From NCBI GenBank assembly GCA_903921965.1, contig CAIXSE010000139.1, positions 1 through 11,863 of the forward strand: a DNA stretch of 11,863 nucleotides, read 5' to 3'. The notes below the pieces were generated by a model. That model made no database searches and was not told the DNA's origin. It worked only from the letters and a program-made list of their open reading frames with translations. Below are positions 11,082 to 11,863 of the stretch, one piece after another (the first letter of the stretch is position 1; each line of letters opens with the position of its first letter). Both the position numbers and the translations under genes were made by a program. The DNA is from an uncultured Thermoleophilia bacterium. GTDB lineage: Bacteria; Actinomycetota; Thermoleophilia; UBA2241.

Positions 11082-11863
11082 TCACGCCCGCAGTGCGCGC
11101 TCCAGCAGCTCGAAGCCTTCGTCCGACGCCACCGTGACGCGCACGGTGCCCGGCAGGTCCAGGCCGGCGCCGAGGCGCACGGAGACGCCGCCCCGCTCCA
11201 GGCGTGCCTGGAGCTCCTCGGCGTCCGGCGCCACGACGAGGACGAAGTTGGCCTGCGACGGCACGACTTCATAGCCGGCCGCGCCGAAGAGCTCGTACAG
11301 GCGCTCGCGGGCGCGGCGCGTCCGCTCCCGGACGCGCTCCAGGTGCGCCGTGTCTTCGAGCGCCGCAAGCGCCGCCGCCTGCGTCGGGCCGGAGACCGAG
11401 AACGGCGGCCGGATGCGCCGCAGGGCGTCGATGACGCCGGGGTCGGCGACCAGGTAGCCCACGCGAGCGCCGGCCAGCCCGTAGGCCTTCGAGAAGGTCC
11501 GCATCACGGCGACGTTGCCGGTGGCCTCGTGGACCATCGTCACCGCCTCTGGGTCGTCGGCGAACTCCACGTAGGCCTCGTCGACGACGACGAGGCGGGC
11601 ACTGCTCTTCTCGGCGAAGGCGCGGATCGCCTCGCGCGAGACCGTCTTCCCGGTCGGGTTGTGCGGGTTCACGACGAACGCGATGTCGGCGTCCACCTCG
11701 GCCATGGCGTCGAGGTCGTGGGTCCAGTCCCGGAGCGGGACCTTGACGACCGACGCGCCGACGATCTGCGGCACGATCTCGTCCAGCCGGTACGGCGGGT
11801 CCGCGCACACCGCGCGGCCGCCCGCCGCGTACGCCATCGCCAGCAGGTAGATGACCTCGTCCG
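11082..11863 (-). CDS. hisC: Histidinol-phosphate aminotransferase, N-terminus outside window
   Basis: The frame runs through the right edge of the window; about 260 C-terminal residues of a usual 350-370 are present. The first codons read D-E-V-I-Y-L-L-A-M-A-Y, the conserved helix after the GSDE motif, so the ATG at 11837 is internal. Class I/II PLP aminotransferase motifs are all present: V-N-P-H-N-P-T-G (PLP and substrate contact), D-E-A-Y-V-E-F and the Schiff-base lysine in F-S-K-A-Y-G-L-A-G-A-R-V-G-Y (Lys codon 11489-11487). V-R-V-T-V follows near the end, where HisC has the R-I-T-V/R-I-S-x substrate-Arg motif. The enzyme converts imidazole-acetol phosphate and glutamate to histidinol phosphate in histidine biosynthesis. 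The D-E-A-Y-x-E-F and S-K-x-x-G-L-A-G signatures favour HisC over other aminotransferases. Other his genes would lie to the right; none is visible here. Confidence 0.93.
   Translation of the reverse strand, partial: DEVIYLLAMAYAAGGRAVCADPPYRLDEIVPQIVGASVVKVPLRDWTHDLDAMAEVDADIAFVVNPHNPTGKTVSREAIRAFAEKSSARLVVVDEAYVEFADDPEAVTMVHEATGNVAVMRTFSKAYGLAGARVGYLVADPGVIDALRRIRPPFSVSGPTQAAALAALEDTAHLERVRERTRRARERLYELFGAAGYEVVPSQANFVLVVAPDAEELQARLERGGVSVRLGAGLDLPGTVRVTVASDEGFELLERALRA

Overview
This is a GC-rich window (roughly 70% by eye) with frequent GTG starts, 4-nt gene overlaps and two tRNA genes that encode their own CCA. The presence of both PimA-like and PimB'-like mannosyltransferases, a PilX-like pseudopilin and high-GC coding suggests the phylum Actinomycetota. 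The type IV pilus gene and the absence of the usual mycobacterial pgsA-patA-pimA order hint at a deep-branching class (Coriobacteriia- or Thermoleophilia-like) rather than Mycobacteriales. That placement is inference and cannot be settled from the window.

Layout. Positions 1-1182 hold the 3' part of a PilX-like pilus protein with two EF-hand-like calcium loops, followed by a GC-rich hairpin. A tRNA-Val(UAC) follows at 1283-1357. Next come an OsmC/YhfA-family gene translationally coupled to a FUSC-like membrane protein (1412-2925) and a secreted alpha/beta-hydrolase lipase (3027-4076). On the minus strand, overlapping the lipase 3' end, lies a relic of a pirin gene with a one-base frameshift and a large internal deletion. 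A META-domain lipoprotein and a soluble orphan histidine kinase follow (4429-5611).

The core of the window is a tightly packed four-gene operon (5773-10012): PimB'-like glycosyltransferase, UPF0104/flippase-like membrane protein, divergent PlsY-like acyltransferase and PimA-like glycosyltransferase. The gene contacts are a 4-nt overlap, an 11-nt overlap and a 16-nt gap. The set is coherent for making a mannosylated (or otherwise glycosylated) phospholipid at the inner face of the membrane, acylating it and moving it across. The PimB'-like enzyme has Gly where GT4 enzymes normally carry the active-site His, and the PlsY-like protein has altered motifs.

After the operon come a tRNA-Asp(GUC) with a good sigma70-type promoter and a perfect 18-bp terminator hairpin. 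Two minus-strand genes follow: a 145-aa exported protein with an internal duplication and a Gly/Gln-rich tail, and the 3' part of hisC. Between these two is an array of three CTTCACA elements at exact 22-bp spacing (11-bp phased), which looks like an OmpR/PhoB-family (PhoP-like) operator controlling the small exported protein.

No CRISPR array, insertion sequence, prophage or defence system was seen.
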